64,000 bases of DNA from Gemmatimonadota bacterium (GTDB lineage: Bacteria > Gemmatimonadota > Gemmatimonadetes > Gemmatimonadales > Gemmatimonadaceae): assembly GCA_016719105.1 (NCBI GenBank), contig JADKAQ010000016.1, positions 124,001 through 188,000 of the forward strand. The letters run 5' to 3'. Each line of letters begins with the position of its first letter. Positions within the stretch are counted from its first letter, which is position 1. The position numbers and the translations under genes are program-made. The notes below the pieces were generated by a model. That model searched no databases. It had not been told where the DNA came from and saw only the letters and a program-made list of their open reading frames with translations. Shown one piece after another: positions 27,117-36,106 of the stretch.

Positions 27117-28730
27117 ATGCTCGCAGCCATTCGTTCTGCCGCCGTCCTGGGGGTCGAGGCCTACGACGTCACCGTGGAGGTCGACGCCACCAAGGGGCTC
27201 CCCCAGTGGACCATCGTGGGGCTCGCCGCCGGCGCGGTGAAGGAGGCGAAGGAACGCGTGGCGTCGGCGCTCGCCAATGCCGGGTTCCTGCTCCCGCCAC
27301 GGCGTTACACCATCAACCTCGCCCCGGCCGACCAACGGAAGGACGGCACCGCCTTCGACCTCCCCATCGCCCTCGGCGTCCTCGTCGCCACGGGACAGCT
27401 CGACGCGGCCGCGGTCGACGGCGTGGCCGCGTTAGGCGAGCTGGGACTCGACGGCTCGGTGCGCGGCGTGCGCGGGATCCTCCCCGTCGCGTTGCATCTG
27501 GCGACGAGTGGCGCGCGGACGCGCGACGACCGGCTCACGCTCGTCGTCCCGCCGCACAACGCCGACGAGGCGCGGGTCGTCTCGCGGCTGCACAGCGTCG
27601 CCCCCGCCACACTCGGCGCGCTCGTGGCCGCGCTGCGCGCGCGAGGCACGGGGCGGTGGGACGGCATCGCGCCGCTGCCGCGCCGCGGCGAAACAGGGGG
27701 CGACGGCGCGGACGCGGACACGCCGACGCCGGGCCTCGTCGGCGCCGACGAGCGTCTCGACCTGCGCGACGTGGTCGGGCAGGAGTCGGCCAAGCGTGCC
27801 CTCGAGATCGCCGCCGCCGGCGGGCACGCCCTGCTGCTCGTCGGCCCACCGGGGGGCGGCAAGACGATGCTGGCGCGGCGACTCGCGGGAATCCTCCCGC
27901 CGCTCAGCGAGGACGAAGCGCTCGAGGTGATGGCGATTCAGTCGGTCGCCGGCGTCCTCTCGGCGCGCGGACGCATCGTGGGGGAGCGTCCCTTCCGAGC
28001 GCCGCACCATACCCTCTCGGTGGCGGCGCTCATCGGCGGCGGGTCGCTCCCCCGTCCCGGCGAGGTGAGTCTCGCGCATCACGGCGTCCTCTTCCTCGAC
28101 GAGTTGCAGGAAATCCCCCGGGCGGTCCTCGACGCCCTTCGGCAACCCATGGAGGACGGGCGCGTGGTCATCTCGCGCGCGCAGCAGTCGCTGGCCTTCC
28201 CGGCTCGATTTGCCCTCGTCGGCGCCATGAATCCGTGCCCTTGTGGTCACGCCGGGCAGGGCACGCGCCCCTGCACCTGTACGCCGACCGACGTGTCGCG
28301 CCACCGCGCACGCGTCTCGGGGCCGCTCGCCGATCGCCTGGACATGACGATCCATGTCCCCGCCGTCTCCATCGCGGCACTCGGCGAAAGGACCGAGGGA
28401 GAGGCCTCGGCGCTCGTGCGCGCACGTGTCGTGGCCGCGCGTGTAAGGCAGCACGAGCGCTACCGACGACTTCGTCGCGTCACCTGCAATGCGCACGTCG
28501 CGGGGCGGTGGCTCGACGCGCACACCCCGATCTCCACGGATGCGCGATCGCTGCTCACCACCTCTGCCGACCGCCTCGCGCTTTCGGCGCGGGGCTACCA
28601 TCGCGTGCTCAAAGTCGCGCGCACCGTCGCCGACCTCGATGGGAGCGATGGCATCGAGCAGATGCACGTTGCCGAAGCGCTCTTCGTTCGAACTCCCGAC
28701 AGCCTGTCAGCGCGCGCGGAGGTCGCGTAG
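27117..28730 (+). CDS. YifB/ComM family Mg-chelatase-like AAA+ ATPase
   Basis: 537 residues from an ATG at 27117. An N-terminal Lon-like/ChlI domain (residues about 1-190, with IVGLAAGAVKEAKERV) is followed by an AAA+ domain with Walker A GPPGGGKT (Lys249) and FLDELQEI, and a C-terminal Mg-chelatase helical domain. In Haemophilus and Vibrio, ComM is a hexameric helicase that extends branches during natural transformation; the family is widespread, so transformation here is not proven. A CPCGHAGQGTRPCTCTP cluster is the conserved Cys stretch of the family. The stop TAG is part of the larE promoter element. One TTA codon is in GTTAGGC (27431). Confidence 0.92.
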   Translation: MLAAIRSAAVLGVEAYDVTVEVDATKGLPQWTIVGLAAGAVKEAKERVASALANAGFLLPPRRYTINLAPADQRKDGTAFDLPIALGVLVATGQLDAAAVDGVAALGELGLDGSVRGVRGILPVALHLATSGARTRDDRLTLVVPPHNADEARVVSRLHSVAPATLGALVAALRARGTGRWDGIAPLPRRGETGGDGADADTPTPGLVGADERLDLRDVVGQESAKRALEIAAAGGHALLLVGPPGGGKTMLARRLAGILPPLSEDEALEVMAIQSVAGVLSARGRIVGERPFRAPHHTLSVAALIGGGSLPRPGEVSLAHHGVLFLDELQEIPRAVLDALRQPMEDGRVVISRAQQSLAFPARFALVGAMNPCPCGHAGQGTRPCTCTPTDVSRHRARVSGPLADRLDMTIHVPAVSIAALGERTEGEASALVRARVVAARVRQHERYRRLRRVTCNAHVAGRWLDAHTPISTDARSLLTTSADRLALSARGYHRVLKVARTVADLDGSDGIEQMHVAEALFVRTPDSLSARAEVA

Positions 28731-28735
28731 CTTTG
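28728..28735 (+). promoter_or_regulatory. Exact TAnnTTTG -7 element before larE
   Basis: TAGCTTTG fits the Bacteroidota -7 consensus at every defined position and ends four bases before the larE ATG at 28740. Its TAG is also the stop codon of the upstream ATPase gene. If used, the transcript would be leaderless or nearly so. Confidence 0.5.
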
Positions 28736-28739
28736 CCGC

Positions 28740-29693
28740 ATGTCGTCCTCTTCACGCGCGCCAGCGCCCATCGCCGACGTCGTTCCGCGCGCGGCGGTCG
28801 GCGCCGAAGCGGAGTCGGCCACCGACCTCGACGCTGGCGTCGACGCGGATGCGGCTGTGGGCGCCGAGGCCGAAGCGCGCGAGGCGGCCCTGGCCGGCTG
28901 GCTCCTGCAACAGGGGTCGGTCCTCGTCGGCTTCAGTGGCGGGGTCGATTCCGCGTATCTCGCGACGCTCGCGCTCGAGGTACTCGGCGCCACGCGGATG
29001 CTCGCGGTCATCGGACGCTCGGCCTCGTACCCGGCGTCGCAGTGGGCGACCGCGCGTGCGGTCGCCGATCGCTTCGGTATTCCGGTCCTCGAGGTCGACA
29101 CCGACGAGCTGAACGATCCGCGCTACGCGGCCAATCCCGTCAATCGCTGCTACTACTGCAAGACCGAGTTGTGGGACCGACTCGCCCCGATCGCCGAGGA
29201 ACGGGGGCTCGCGGTGGTGATCGACGGAACCAACGCCGACGATCTCGGTGACTATCGCCCGGGTGCGGCGGCAGCGCGCGAGCACGGCGTTCGCTCGCCG
29301 ATGGCCGACGTGGGGCTCACCAAGCGCGACATCCGCGCCCTGTCGGCGCGCCGCGGGATCCCCACGTGGTCGCAGCCATCGTCGCCCTGCCTCTCGTCTC
29401 GCCTGCCGTACGGCACGGCGGTCACCCCAGCGCGTCTGGCGCAGGTCGAGCGCGCGGAGGCGGCGCTGCGCGCGCTTGGTGTGTCCGGCGACCTGCGCGT
29501 GCGACATCATGGAGAACTCGCGCGCGTCGAACTGGGGGCCGACGAACTCGCCGTCTGGCTGGAGCCGGCGTCGGCGGCGCGCGTGGCGAGCGCGGTGCGC
29601 GGCGCGGGCTTCGCGCGCGTGGCGATCGACCTGCGCGGCTTTCGCTCGGGATCGCTCAACGTCCTCAGTGGCGTGACCGCCGACGCATCATGA
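28740..29693 (+). CDS. larE: LarE-type ATP-dependent sulfur transferase
   Basis: 317 residues. LarE adenylates a pyridinium dicarboxylate mononucleotide and adds sulfur, a step in making the nickel-pincer cofactor of lactate racemase-type enzymes. The PP-loop SGGVDS is at 66-71. Three cysteines stand in the family positions: CYYC (137 and 140) and PCLSSR (217). Some LarE proteins use only the last Cys as a sacrificial sulfur donor; a three-Cys set suggests the iron-sulfur cluster class. larB and larC are not in the window. The first 50 residues are Ala/Asp/Glu-rich and likely disordered. It starts a run of five overlapping genes; the stop overlaps the next ATG (ATGA). Confidence 0.88.
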   Translation: MSSSSRAPAPIADVVPRAAVGAEAESATDLDAGVDADAAVGAEAEAREAALAGWLLQQGSVLVGFSGGVDSAYLATLALEVLGATRMLAVIGRSASYPASQWATARAVADRFGIPVLEVDTDELNDPRYAANPVNRCYYCKTELWDRLAPIAEERGLAVVIDGTNADDLGDYRPGAAAAREHGVRSPMADVGLTKRDIRALSARRGIPTWSQPSSPCLSSRLPYGTAVTPARLAQVERAEAALRALGVSGDLRVRHHGELARVELGADELAVWLEPASAARVASAVRGAGFARVAIDLRGFRSGSLNVLSGVTADAS

Positions 29694-29983
29694 GCGCGGA
29701 CGCACGCGGCGCGACCGGAACAAGCGCGCCGGAATCGGCGGAGCGATCGGCCGCGCTGCAACGGCTGCAGCGCGCGCTCGATGCCGGGCCGTTCGCCGCT
29801 ACCGCGGAGGAACGCGGCGCGCTCGCCCTCGTGATCCCGCGAGCGGCGGGGGCCGGCGTCGACCGCGTCACGCGGGAGTGGTTGGTACAGGTCGCGATCG
29901 CCGCAGGATTCTCGCACGTCGCGCTGGAAATCGTCCCCCGGTCCGAGGCCCATGCGGCTCTTTCTGGCGGTCACTCTGCCTGA
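29690..29983 (+). CDS. Small conserved-looking protein between larE and thpR
   Basis: 97 residues. The ATG overlaps the larE stop by four bases and the 3' end overlaps the thpR start by 32 bases. The middle is a likely alpha/beta unit (ERSAALQRLQRAL, GALALVIPRAAGAGVDRV, REWLVQVAIAAGFSHVALEI). I do not recognise a family. The codon use and tight packing argue that it is a real gene. A helper role for LarE or ThpR is only a guess from position. Confidence 0.6.
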   Translation: MSADARGATGTSAPESAERSAALQRLQRALDAGPFAATAEERGALALVIPRAAGAGVDRVTREWLVQVAIAAGFSHVALEIVPRSEAHAALSGGHSA

Positions 29984-30515
29984 GGAACTGCAGGACGCGA
30001 TCGAACGCGCGACGGCGCCGGCGCGCGCCGCCGCCCCCCGCGTGCGCTGGGTGCGCGCCGCGCAGTTGCATCTGACGATGAAGTTCATCGGCGAGCGCCC
30101 GGCGTCCGACGTCGGGCCGATCGCCGAGGTGGTGCGCGAGGTCGTGGCGGGTCTCCCCGCGCTGCGGGTCACGCTGCGTGGGGCCGGGGCCTTTCCAAAC
30201 TTCCGGCGCCCTCGTGTCGTATGGCTTGGCATGCACCCGCCGGCACCGCTCGCCACCCTCGCCCGTCACCTCGACGACGCCCTCACGCCGCTCGGCGTGG
30301 ACGCCGAGTCGCGCCCGTTTCGCGCGCACGTCACGCTGGGGCGGGTTGGGGAGGCGCTCGCCGTCGACACGGCGCACACCCTCGAGCGCGCACTGCACGA
30401 CGTCACCGCCAGCTGGTCGCTCGCCGTGCGCGGCGTGGCGCTGGTGCAGAGCACCCTCGGGCCGGGCGGCCCGAGCTATCGCGAACTGGACACCTTCCCC
30501 TTGGGAGCTCGCTGA
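29952..30515 (+). CDS. thpR: RNA 2',3'-cyclic phosphodiesterase (ThpR/LigT family)
   Basis: 187 residues. 2H phosphoesterase that opens 2',3'-cyclic phosphates on RNA to 2'-phosphates. Both HxTx motifs are present: HLTMKFIGE and HVTLGRV. The N-terminus RLFLAVTLPEELQDAI is typical of the family and supports the ATG at 29952. It overlaps its upstream neighbour by 32 bases and its stop overlaps the next ATG (TGATG), so it is part of the larE run. Confidence 0.9.
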   Translation: MRLFLAVTLPEELQDAIERATAPARAAAPRVRWVRAAQLHLTMKFIGERPASDVGPIAEVVREVVAGLPALRVTLRGAGAFPNFRRPRVVWLGMHPPAPLATLARHLDDALTPLGVDAESRPFRAHVTLGRVGEALAVDTAHTLERALHDVTASWSLAVRGVALVQSTLGPGGPSYRELDTFPLGAR

Positions 30516-31155
30516 TGTTCGGCTGCCTTCGTTCGCTTGGCTGCCTCACGCTCATCGCGATCCTCGGCGTCGGCGGTTACGCCACGCGCGATCGCTGGCT
30601 CCCCGCCATCACGGGGACACGTCCCGCGGTGCTCGGTGACTTCGATCGGGTGACCGACGACCGGCGCGCTCGCGCCAAACGCGTCGTCGAGTCGATGGCA
30701 AAGAAGTCGGGGCCGGTCTTCGCGAATCTCACCGCGGCGGAGGCTTCGTCGCTGGTGTTGGTCGATGCGCGGCGCCGCCTCCCGGCGTTCAGCCGCGACG
30801 TCGAGGCCGCGGTCTCTGGCGACCGCCTTCTCCTGCGCACGACGCTCGACCCGGCGGAGTTGCGCGGGATTGACGCGTTGGGGCCGCTGGCGTCGCTGCT
30901 CGAGTCGCGCCAGCGGGTGACGCTGGCGGGGACGCTCGATGTGGCCGGGCCGGGACGTGGGCTGTTCATCGTGCAGGAGGTGCGCATCAACGACCTTGCC
31001 GTACCGACCCCCGCGATCGCCGCGCTGATCCGCCAGGTCGATCGCCGCGACCGCCCCGAGGGGGAGCCGGCGCGTGCGATCGCCTTCCCGCTCCCGCCGT
31101 CGGTGGGCGACGTGCGGGTGGGGAAGGGGCGCGTGACCCTCTACAAGACCGTCTC

Positions 31156-31159
<4 letters not shown>
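30515..31159 (+). CDS. Membrane-anchored protein of unknown function
   Basis: 214 residues from an ATG at 30515 overlapping the thpR stop. One N-terminal hydrophobic helix (LGCLTLIAILGVGGYA) could be a signal anchor. The rest is a soluble domain, probably periplasmic, with a lipid-binding-like alternation: SLVLVDARRRL, LLLRTTLDPAEL, RVTLAGTLDVA and RINDLAVPTPAIAALI. No family recognised. It overlaps the next ATG by four bases. Confidence 0.65.
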
Positions 31160-32520
<1,361 letters not shown>

Positions 32521-32524
32521 GCCA

Positions 32525-32556
32525 CTCGTCTTCCCGTCTTCTCGTCTTCCCGTCCT
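32525..32556 (+). repeat. CYCGTCTT tandem repeat, four units
   Basis: Four 8-base units in a row: CTCGTCTT, CCCGTCTT, CTCGTCTT, CCCGTCCT (the last with one change). The tract ends 10 bases before the ATG of the next gene. The same unit, in the same orientation relative to its gene, occurs seven times before the minus-strand gene starting at 58206. Confidence 0.8.
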
Positions 32557-32566
32557 CCGCCCTGCG

Positions 32567-33004
32567 ATGACTAACTGGGACGAACAACTCAAGAAGATCG
32601 ACAAGCAGCTCGAGTCGATTTCCGACGAGGCGCTCCTGCCAACCAAGGCGGCGCCCACGCCGCAGGCCAAGGCCGAGGTGGTCGCCAAGCAGGCGTCGAC
32701 GTCGACCCTCGGGGTCGCGTTGCGCCTGCTGCTCGCCGTGGCGCTGGGGGCGGGGATGCTGTTCTGGCCGTACAGCGCCCGCTGCGGCGTCGGGCTGTTC
32801 GGCTACCTCGCGGCGACCGGCGTCGTGGCGATCTCGGGGATCTGGACCGCCGTCTGGACCTGGCGCCACCGCAGCGCCAAGGGACACGTCCTCTCGCTCC
32901 TCCTCATCCTCTGGGGGATGATCCTGGCGGGGATGGAGGTGCTGCCGCGCGTGGGGTATGCCAAGCCGACCCCCGAACACCCCACCGTCTGGATGTGCAG
33001 CTAG
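32567..33004 (+). CDS. Small membrane protein behind a repeat tract
   Basis: 145 residues from an ATG at 32567. An N-terminal amphipathic segment (WDEQLKKIDKQLESI) likely forms a short coiled coil. Three membrane helices follow (about residues 48-64, 70-90 and 105-122), and a short tail ends in Cys-Ser. No family recognised. The earlier in-frame reading overlaps the regulator gene and was rejected. Its leader is the CYCGTCTT repeat, so expression may depend on repeat length. Confidence 0.65.
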   Translation: MTNWDEQLKKIDKQLESISDEALLPTKAAPTPQAKAEVVAKQASTSTLGVALRLLLAVALGAGMLFWPYSARCGVGLFGYLAATGVVAISGIWTAVWTWRHRSAKGHVLSLLLILWGMILAGMEVLPRVGYAKPTPEHPTVWMCS

Positions 33005-33083
33005 CGCCGGCAACGCGGCGCCAGATCCCTCTCGAAGCGCCGCCCGCACCGGGCGGCGCACTTCGCTTGTGTCGCCTTCCGGC

Positions 33084-33091
33084 TAGCTTTC
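33084..33091 (+). promoter_or_regulatory. TAnnTTTG-like -7 element, TAGCTTTC
   Basis: TAGCTTTC matches seven of eight positions of TAnnTTTG and lies 61 bases before the aldehyde dehydrogenase ATG. The sequence between is pyrimidine-rich with no other gene. Confidence 0.45.
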
Positions 33092-33152
33092 CCGGCGATT
33101 CTCCCCTCCCGTCCTCCCCATCGCCGTCCCCCGACGACTCGTACCGCGCGCC

Positions 33153-34646
33153 ATGACTCCCGTCTTCAAGAACTTCATCGCCGGCCAATGGGTCGCTCCG
33201 ACCACCGGCGCATACTTCGAGAACGTCAACCCCGCGGACCGCACGGATGTGATCGGCCGCTTCCCGCTGTCGGGCGTCGAAGACGTCGAGCGTGCGGTGG
33301 AGTCGGCGCAGCGCGGCTTCGAGCTCTGGCGCAAGACGCCGGCACCGCTGCGCGGCGACGTGCTGCGCCGTGTCGGCGACCTGATGGCGGCGCGGAAGGA
33401 CGAGATCGCCGACCTCATGACCCGCGAGATGGGCAAGCCGCTCGCCGAAACGCGCGGCGACGTGCAGGAGGGGATCGACACCGCCTACTACGCGGCGGTC
33501 GAGGGACGCCGTCTCTTCGGCCACACGGTCCCCAGTGAGTTGCGCAACAAGTGGGCGATGAGTTTCCGTCGCCCCATCGGCGTGGCCGGGATCGTGACGC
33601 CGTTCAACTTCCCGATGGCCATCCCCACCTGGAAGATGTTCCCGGCCCTGGTGTGCGGAAACGCCTGCGTCTTCAAGCCGGCCGAGGACGTCCCGCACAC
33701 GGGGGCGGTGCTGGTGGAGATCATGCTGCAGGCGGGGCTCCCTCCCGAGGTAATCCAGCTGGTGCACGGGGTCGGGGAGACGGTGGGGCCCGCGATCGTC
33801 GAGCATCCCGACGTCCCGCTCGTCTCGTTCACCGGGTCGACGGAGACCGGGGCCAAGGTGGGCGAAACGTGCGGTCGCATGCACAAGCGCCTCTCCCTGG
33901 AGATGGGGGGGAAGAACGCCCAGATCGTCCTCAACGACGCCGACCTCGACCTCGCCCTGGAAGGGGTGCTGTGGGGGGCGTTCGGGACGACGGGGCAGCG
34001 CTGCACCGCCACCTCCCGCCTCATCGTGCAGAGCGGCGTGCATGACCGATTGGTGGACATGCTCGTCGAACGGGTACGGGGACTCCGGCTTGGCGACGGA
34101 CGGCAGGCCGGGACCGACGTCGGTCCGCTCATTCACGAGGAGTCGCTGAAGAAGGTCGAACGCTACGTACAGATCGGCATCGAGGAGGGGGCGCAGCTCG
34201 CGATCGGCGGAAAGCGCGCGACGGGGGCGGCGCTCGCCAAGGGGAACTTCTTCGAGCCAACGATCTTCACGCAGGTTCGCCCAGGCTCGCGCCTGGAGCA
34301 GGAAGAGATCTTCGGCCCGGTCCTCTCGGTCATCAAGGTCGAGACGGCCGACGAGGCCTTTGCCGTCAACAACGACGTGAAGTACGGACTCTCGTCGTCG
34401 CTGTACACGCGGAACGTGGAGCTGGCGTTCCGGGCGATGTCGGAGCTGGACAACGGGATCACCTACGTGAACGCCCCGACGATCGGCGCCGAGGCGCATC
34501 TCCCCTTCGGTGGGGTGAAGCAGACGGGGAACGGACACCGCGAAGGGGGGTGGGAGGTGTACGAGTTCTATTCCGAGACGAAGGTCTGCTACATCGACTA
34601 TTCCGGCGCGCTGCAGAAGGCCCAGATCGACACGTACAGCGATTAG
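33153..34646 (+). CDS. Aldehyde dehydrogenase (NAD(P)-dependent)
   Basis: 497 residues, standard ALDH length. It oxidises an aldehyde to an acid with NAD(P)+. Landmarks: TPFNFPMAIPTWKM (cofactor loop), FTGSTETG, catalytic Glu in LEMGGKN and catalytic Cys284 in GQRCTATSR, then EIFGPVL. The Gln-Arg-Cys-Thr context and NAPTIGAEAHLPFGG resemble the ALDH7/semialdehyde dehydrogenase side of the family, but the substrate cannot be fixed. It is a single-gene unit with its own promoter candidate; GC-rich hairpins follow. Confidence 0.93.
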   Translation: MTPVFKNFIAGQWVAPTTGAYFENVNPADRTDVIGRFPLSGVEDVERAVESAQRGFELWRKTPAPLRGDVLRRVGDLMAARKDEIADLMTREMGKPLAETRGDVQEGIDTAYYAAVEGRRLFGHTVPSELRNKWAMSFRRPIGVAGIVTPFNFPMAIPTWKMFPALVCGNACVFKPAEDVPHTGAVLVEIMLQAGLPPEVIQLVHGVGETVGPAIVEHPDVPLVSFTGSTETGAKVGETCGRMHKRLSLEMGGKNAQIVLNDADLDLALEGVLWGAFGTTGQRCTATSRLIVQSGVHDRLVDMLVERVRGLRLGDGRQAGTDVGPLIHEESLKKVERYVQIGIEEGAQLAIGGKRATGAALAKGNFFEPTIFTQVRPGSRLEQEEIFGPVLSVIKVETADEAFAVNNDVKYGLSSSLYTRNVELAFRAMSELDNGITYVNAPTIGAEAHLPFGGVKQTGNGHREGGWEVYEFYSETKVCYIDYSGALQKAQIDTYSD

Positions 34647-34664
34647 GCCTGGCCACCGGGCGGC

Positions 34665-34679
34665 CGGGGAGCGTCTCCC
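34665..34679 (+). terminator. Weak terminator hairpin
   Basis: GGGGAG and CTCCCC pair around a 3-base loop CGT, 19 bases after the aldehyde dehydrogenase stop. More GC-rich inverted repeats follow up to 34735. There is no T tract, so the call is tentative. Confidence 0.4.
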
Positions 34680-34767
34680 CGCCGTTCCGGTCCGGGCGAA
34701 GCGCGCGGCCCGCCCGGCCGCGTGGTTGCGGCCCCTGTGGGTCGCGGGTTAATTGCCCCAAACTCCG

Positions 34768-35172
34768 ATGGTGCTGACCTCCTCCGAACGAGACGACCTG
34801 GTAGCGCGCGTCGAGCGAACGCTCGGACGGGCGCACGAACGCGCGCGACCACGCGCGTCGGTGAGTCGTGCGGCGATCCGCGCGGCGGTCGATCGGACGT
34901 TAGGCACCGTGCCGAGTGTGACCGATGGCGCGGCGCCGGTGGTGGCGGGGGAGGGGACGGCGGTGCTGGCGGCGATCTCGATGCCCGACCTCGCCTCGCG
35001 CACCCGCGGGGCGCTGGTGGCGTCGGGCGTCGGCATCAGTGAGTTGGGGAGTGCCACCGAGGGTCGCTACACCGTCGTAGCCGTGCGGCTGCCGCTCGCG
35101 GCCGCGGAGCAGGTGCGGGGCGCCGCCGAGTCGATCGGCGCACGATTCAGTTGGCGAGGAGAGGGGCGATGA
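34768..35172 (+). CDS. Unknown protein coupled to signal peptidase gene
   Basis: 134 residues from an ATG at 34768; a TTG at 34753 is an alternative. The first half is helical and Arg/Ala-rich (ERDDLVARVERTLGRAHERARP, RAAIRAAVDRTLG). The second half looks like a small alpha/beta domain (AVLAAISMPDLASRTRGAL, GRYTVVAVRLPLAAAEQVRGAA). I do not recognise a family; there is no membrane segment. Its stop is within ATGATG, which contains both possible lepB starts, so the pair is translationally coupled. One TTA codon is in GTTAGGC (34899). Confidence 0.65.
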   Translation: MVLTSSERDDLVARVERTLGRAHERARPRASVSRAAIRAAVDRTLGTVPSVTDGAAPVVAGEGTAVLAAISMPDLASRTRGALVASGVGISELGSATEGRYTVVAVRLPLAAAEQVRGAAESIGARFSWRGEGR

Positions 35173-35948
35173 TGCACGGCACCGCTGCGCCGGACTCGCG
35201 CGCAACGATCACCGAGACGGAACGGGCCGCGGCGCTGGAGCGCGTGAACACGACGCGTCCGCGCATCCTGCACTTCCTGTGGGAATGGGCCAAGTCGTTC
35301 CAACTCGCCGTCCTGCTCTTTCTCGTCATTCGCGCCTTTGTCGTCGAGGCGTTCAAGATCCCGAGCGGCAGCATGGAGGGGACGCTGCTGGTCGGCGACT
35401 TCCTCCTGGTGAACAAGTTGGTGTACGGCGCCGAGGTCCCCTTCACCGGGAAGCGCCTGCCGGCGGTCCGCACACCGGCGCGGGGAGACGTGCTGGTCTT
35501 CCAGTGGCCGTCCGATCCCTCCAAGAACTTCGTCAAGCGCCTGGTGGGAGTTCCCGGCGACACCCTCTCGATGACCGAGGGGATCCTGTTCCGGAACGGG
35601 GTGCGCCTTCAGGAATCGTACGTGCGGCACACGGATCCGGGCGCCGACCCGGCCGGTGACGAGTTTCGGTGGCAACGCGACTACCTTGTGCGTACGGCCG
35701 AGGCCTCGACCGGCTATCACCCATCTCGCAATAATTGGGGGCCGCTGGTCGTCCCCGCGCAGCATCTCTTCGTACTCGGCGACAATCGCGACAACTCCCT
35801 CGACTCGCGCTACTGGGGCTTCGTCCCCGATTCGCTCGTTCGCGGGACGCCCATGGTGGTGTACTACAGCTACGTCCCCGATTCGTCGGCGCAGCTGGAT
35901 TTCCTGACCCGGGTTCGGTGGCATCGACTCGGCGACCGCGTGCGCTAG
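35169..35948 (+). CDS. lepB: Signal peptidase I
   Basis: 259 residues. Inner-membrane protease that removes signal peptides from exported proteins. A membrane helix (FQLAVLLFLVIRAFVV) precedes the catalytic serine in PSGSMEGTL (Ser68), the lysine is in KRLVGVPGD (Lys123) and the GDNRDNSLDSRYWG box is near the end. Start is the first ATG of ATGATG (35169), with GGAG upstream; a start at 35172 would remove one residue. It overlaps the unknown upstream gene by four bases. Confidence 0.95.
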   Translation: MMHGTAAPDSRATITETERAAALERVNTTRPRILHFLWEWAKSFQLAVLLFLVIRAFVVEAFKIPSGSMEGTLLVGDFLLVNKLVYGAEVPFTGKRLPAVRTPARGDVLVFQWPSDPSKNFVKRLVGVPGDTLSMTEGILFRNGVRLQESYVRHTDPGADPAGDEFRWQRDYLVRTAEASTGYHPSRNNWGPLVVPAQHLFVLGDNRDNSLDSRYWGFVPDSLVRGTPMVVYYSYVPDSSAQLDFLTRVRWHRLGDRVR

Positions 35949-35976
35949 AAGCCATCGCACCAAGGGTCGTCGGCGT

Positions 35977-35995
35977 GCCGGCGCACCGCGCCGGC
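35977..35995 (+). terminator. Hairpin after lepB
   Basis: Perfect 8-base stem GCCGGCGC/GCGCCGGC with a 3-base loop, 29 bases after the lepB stop and before the promoter candidate of the sigma factor gene. Confidence 0.5.
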
Positions 35996-36027
35996 GAGGA
36001 GCCGTCGACCATTGGTGAGATGGCCTG

Positions 36028-36035
36028 TAGTTTCC
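36028..36035 (+). promoter_or_regulatory. TAnnTTTG-like -7 element, TAGTTTCC
   Basis: TAGTTTCC in the lepB-sigA spacer, 71 bases before the sigma factor GTG. It resembles the elements before other genes in the window but departs from the consensus at the last bases. Confidence 0.3.
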
Positions 36036-36106
36036 CTCCGTCAGTCGTCAGCACTTCTCCGGGCGACGCCCTGGCGTTCCCGGACCGCCGTTCACCAGGA
36101 GCCCAC

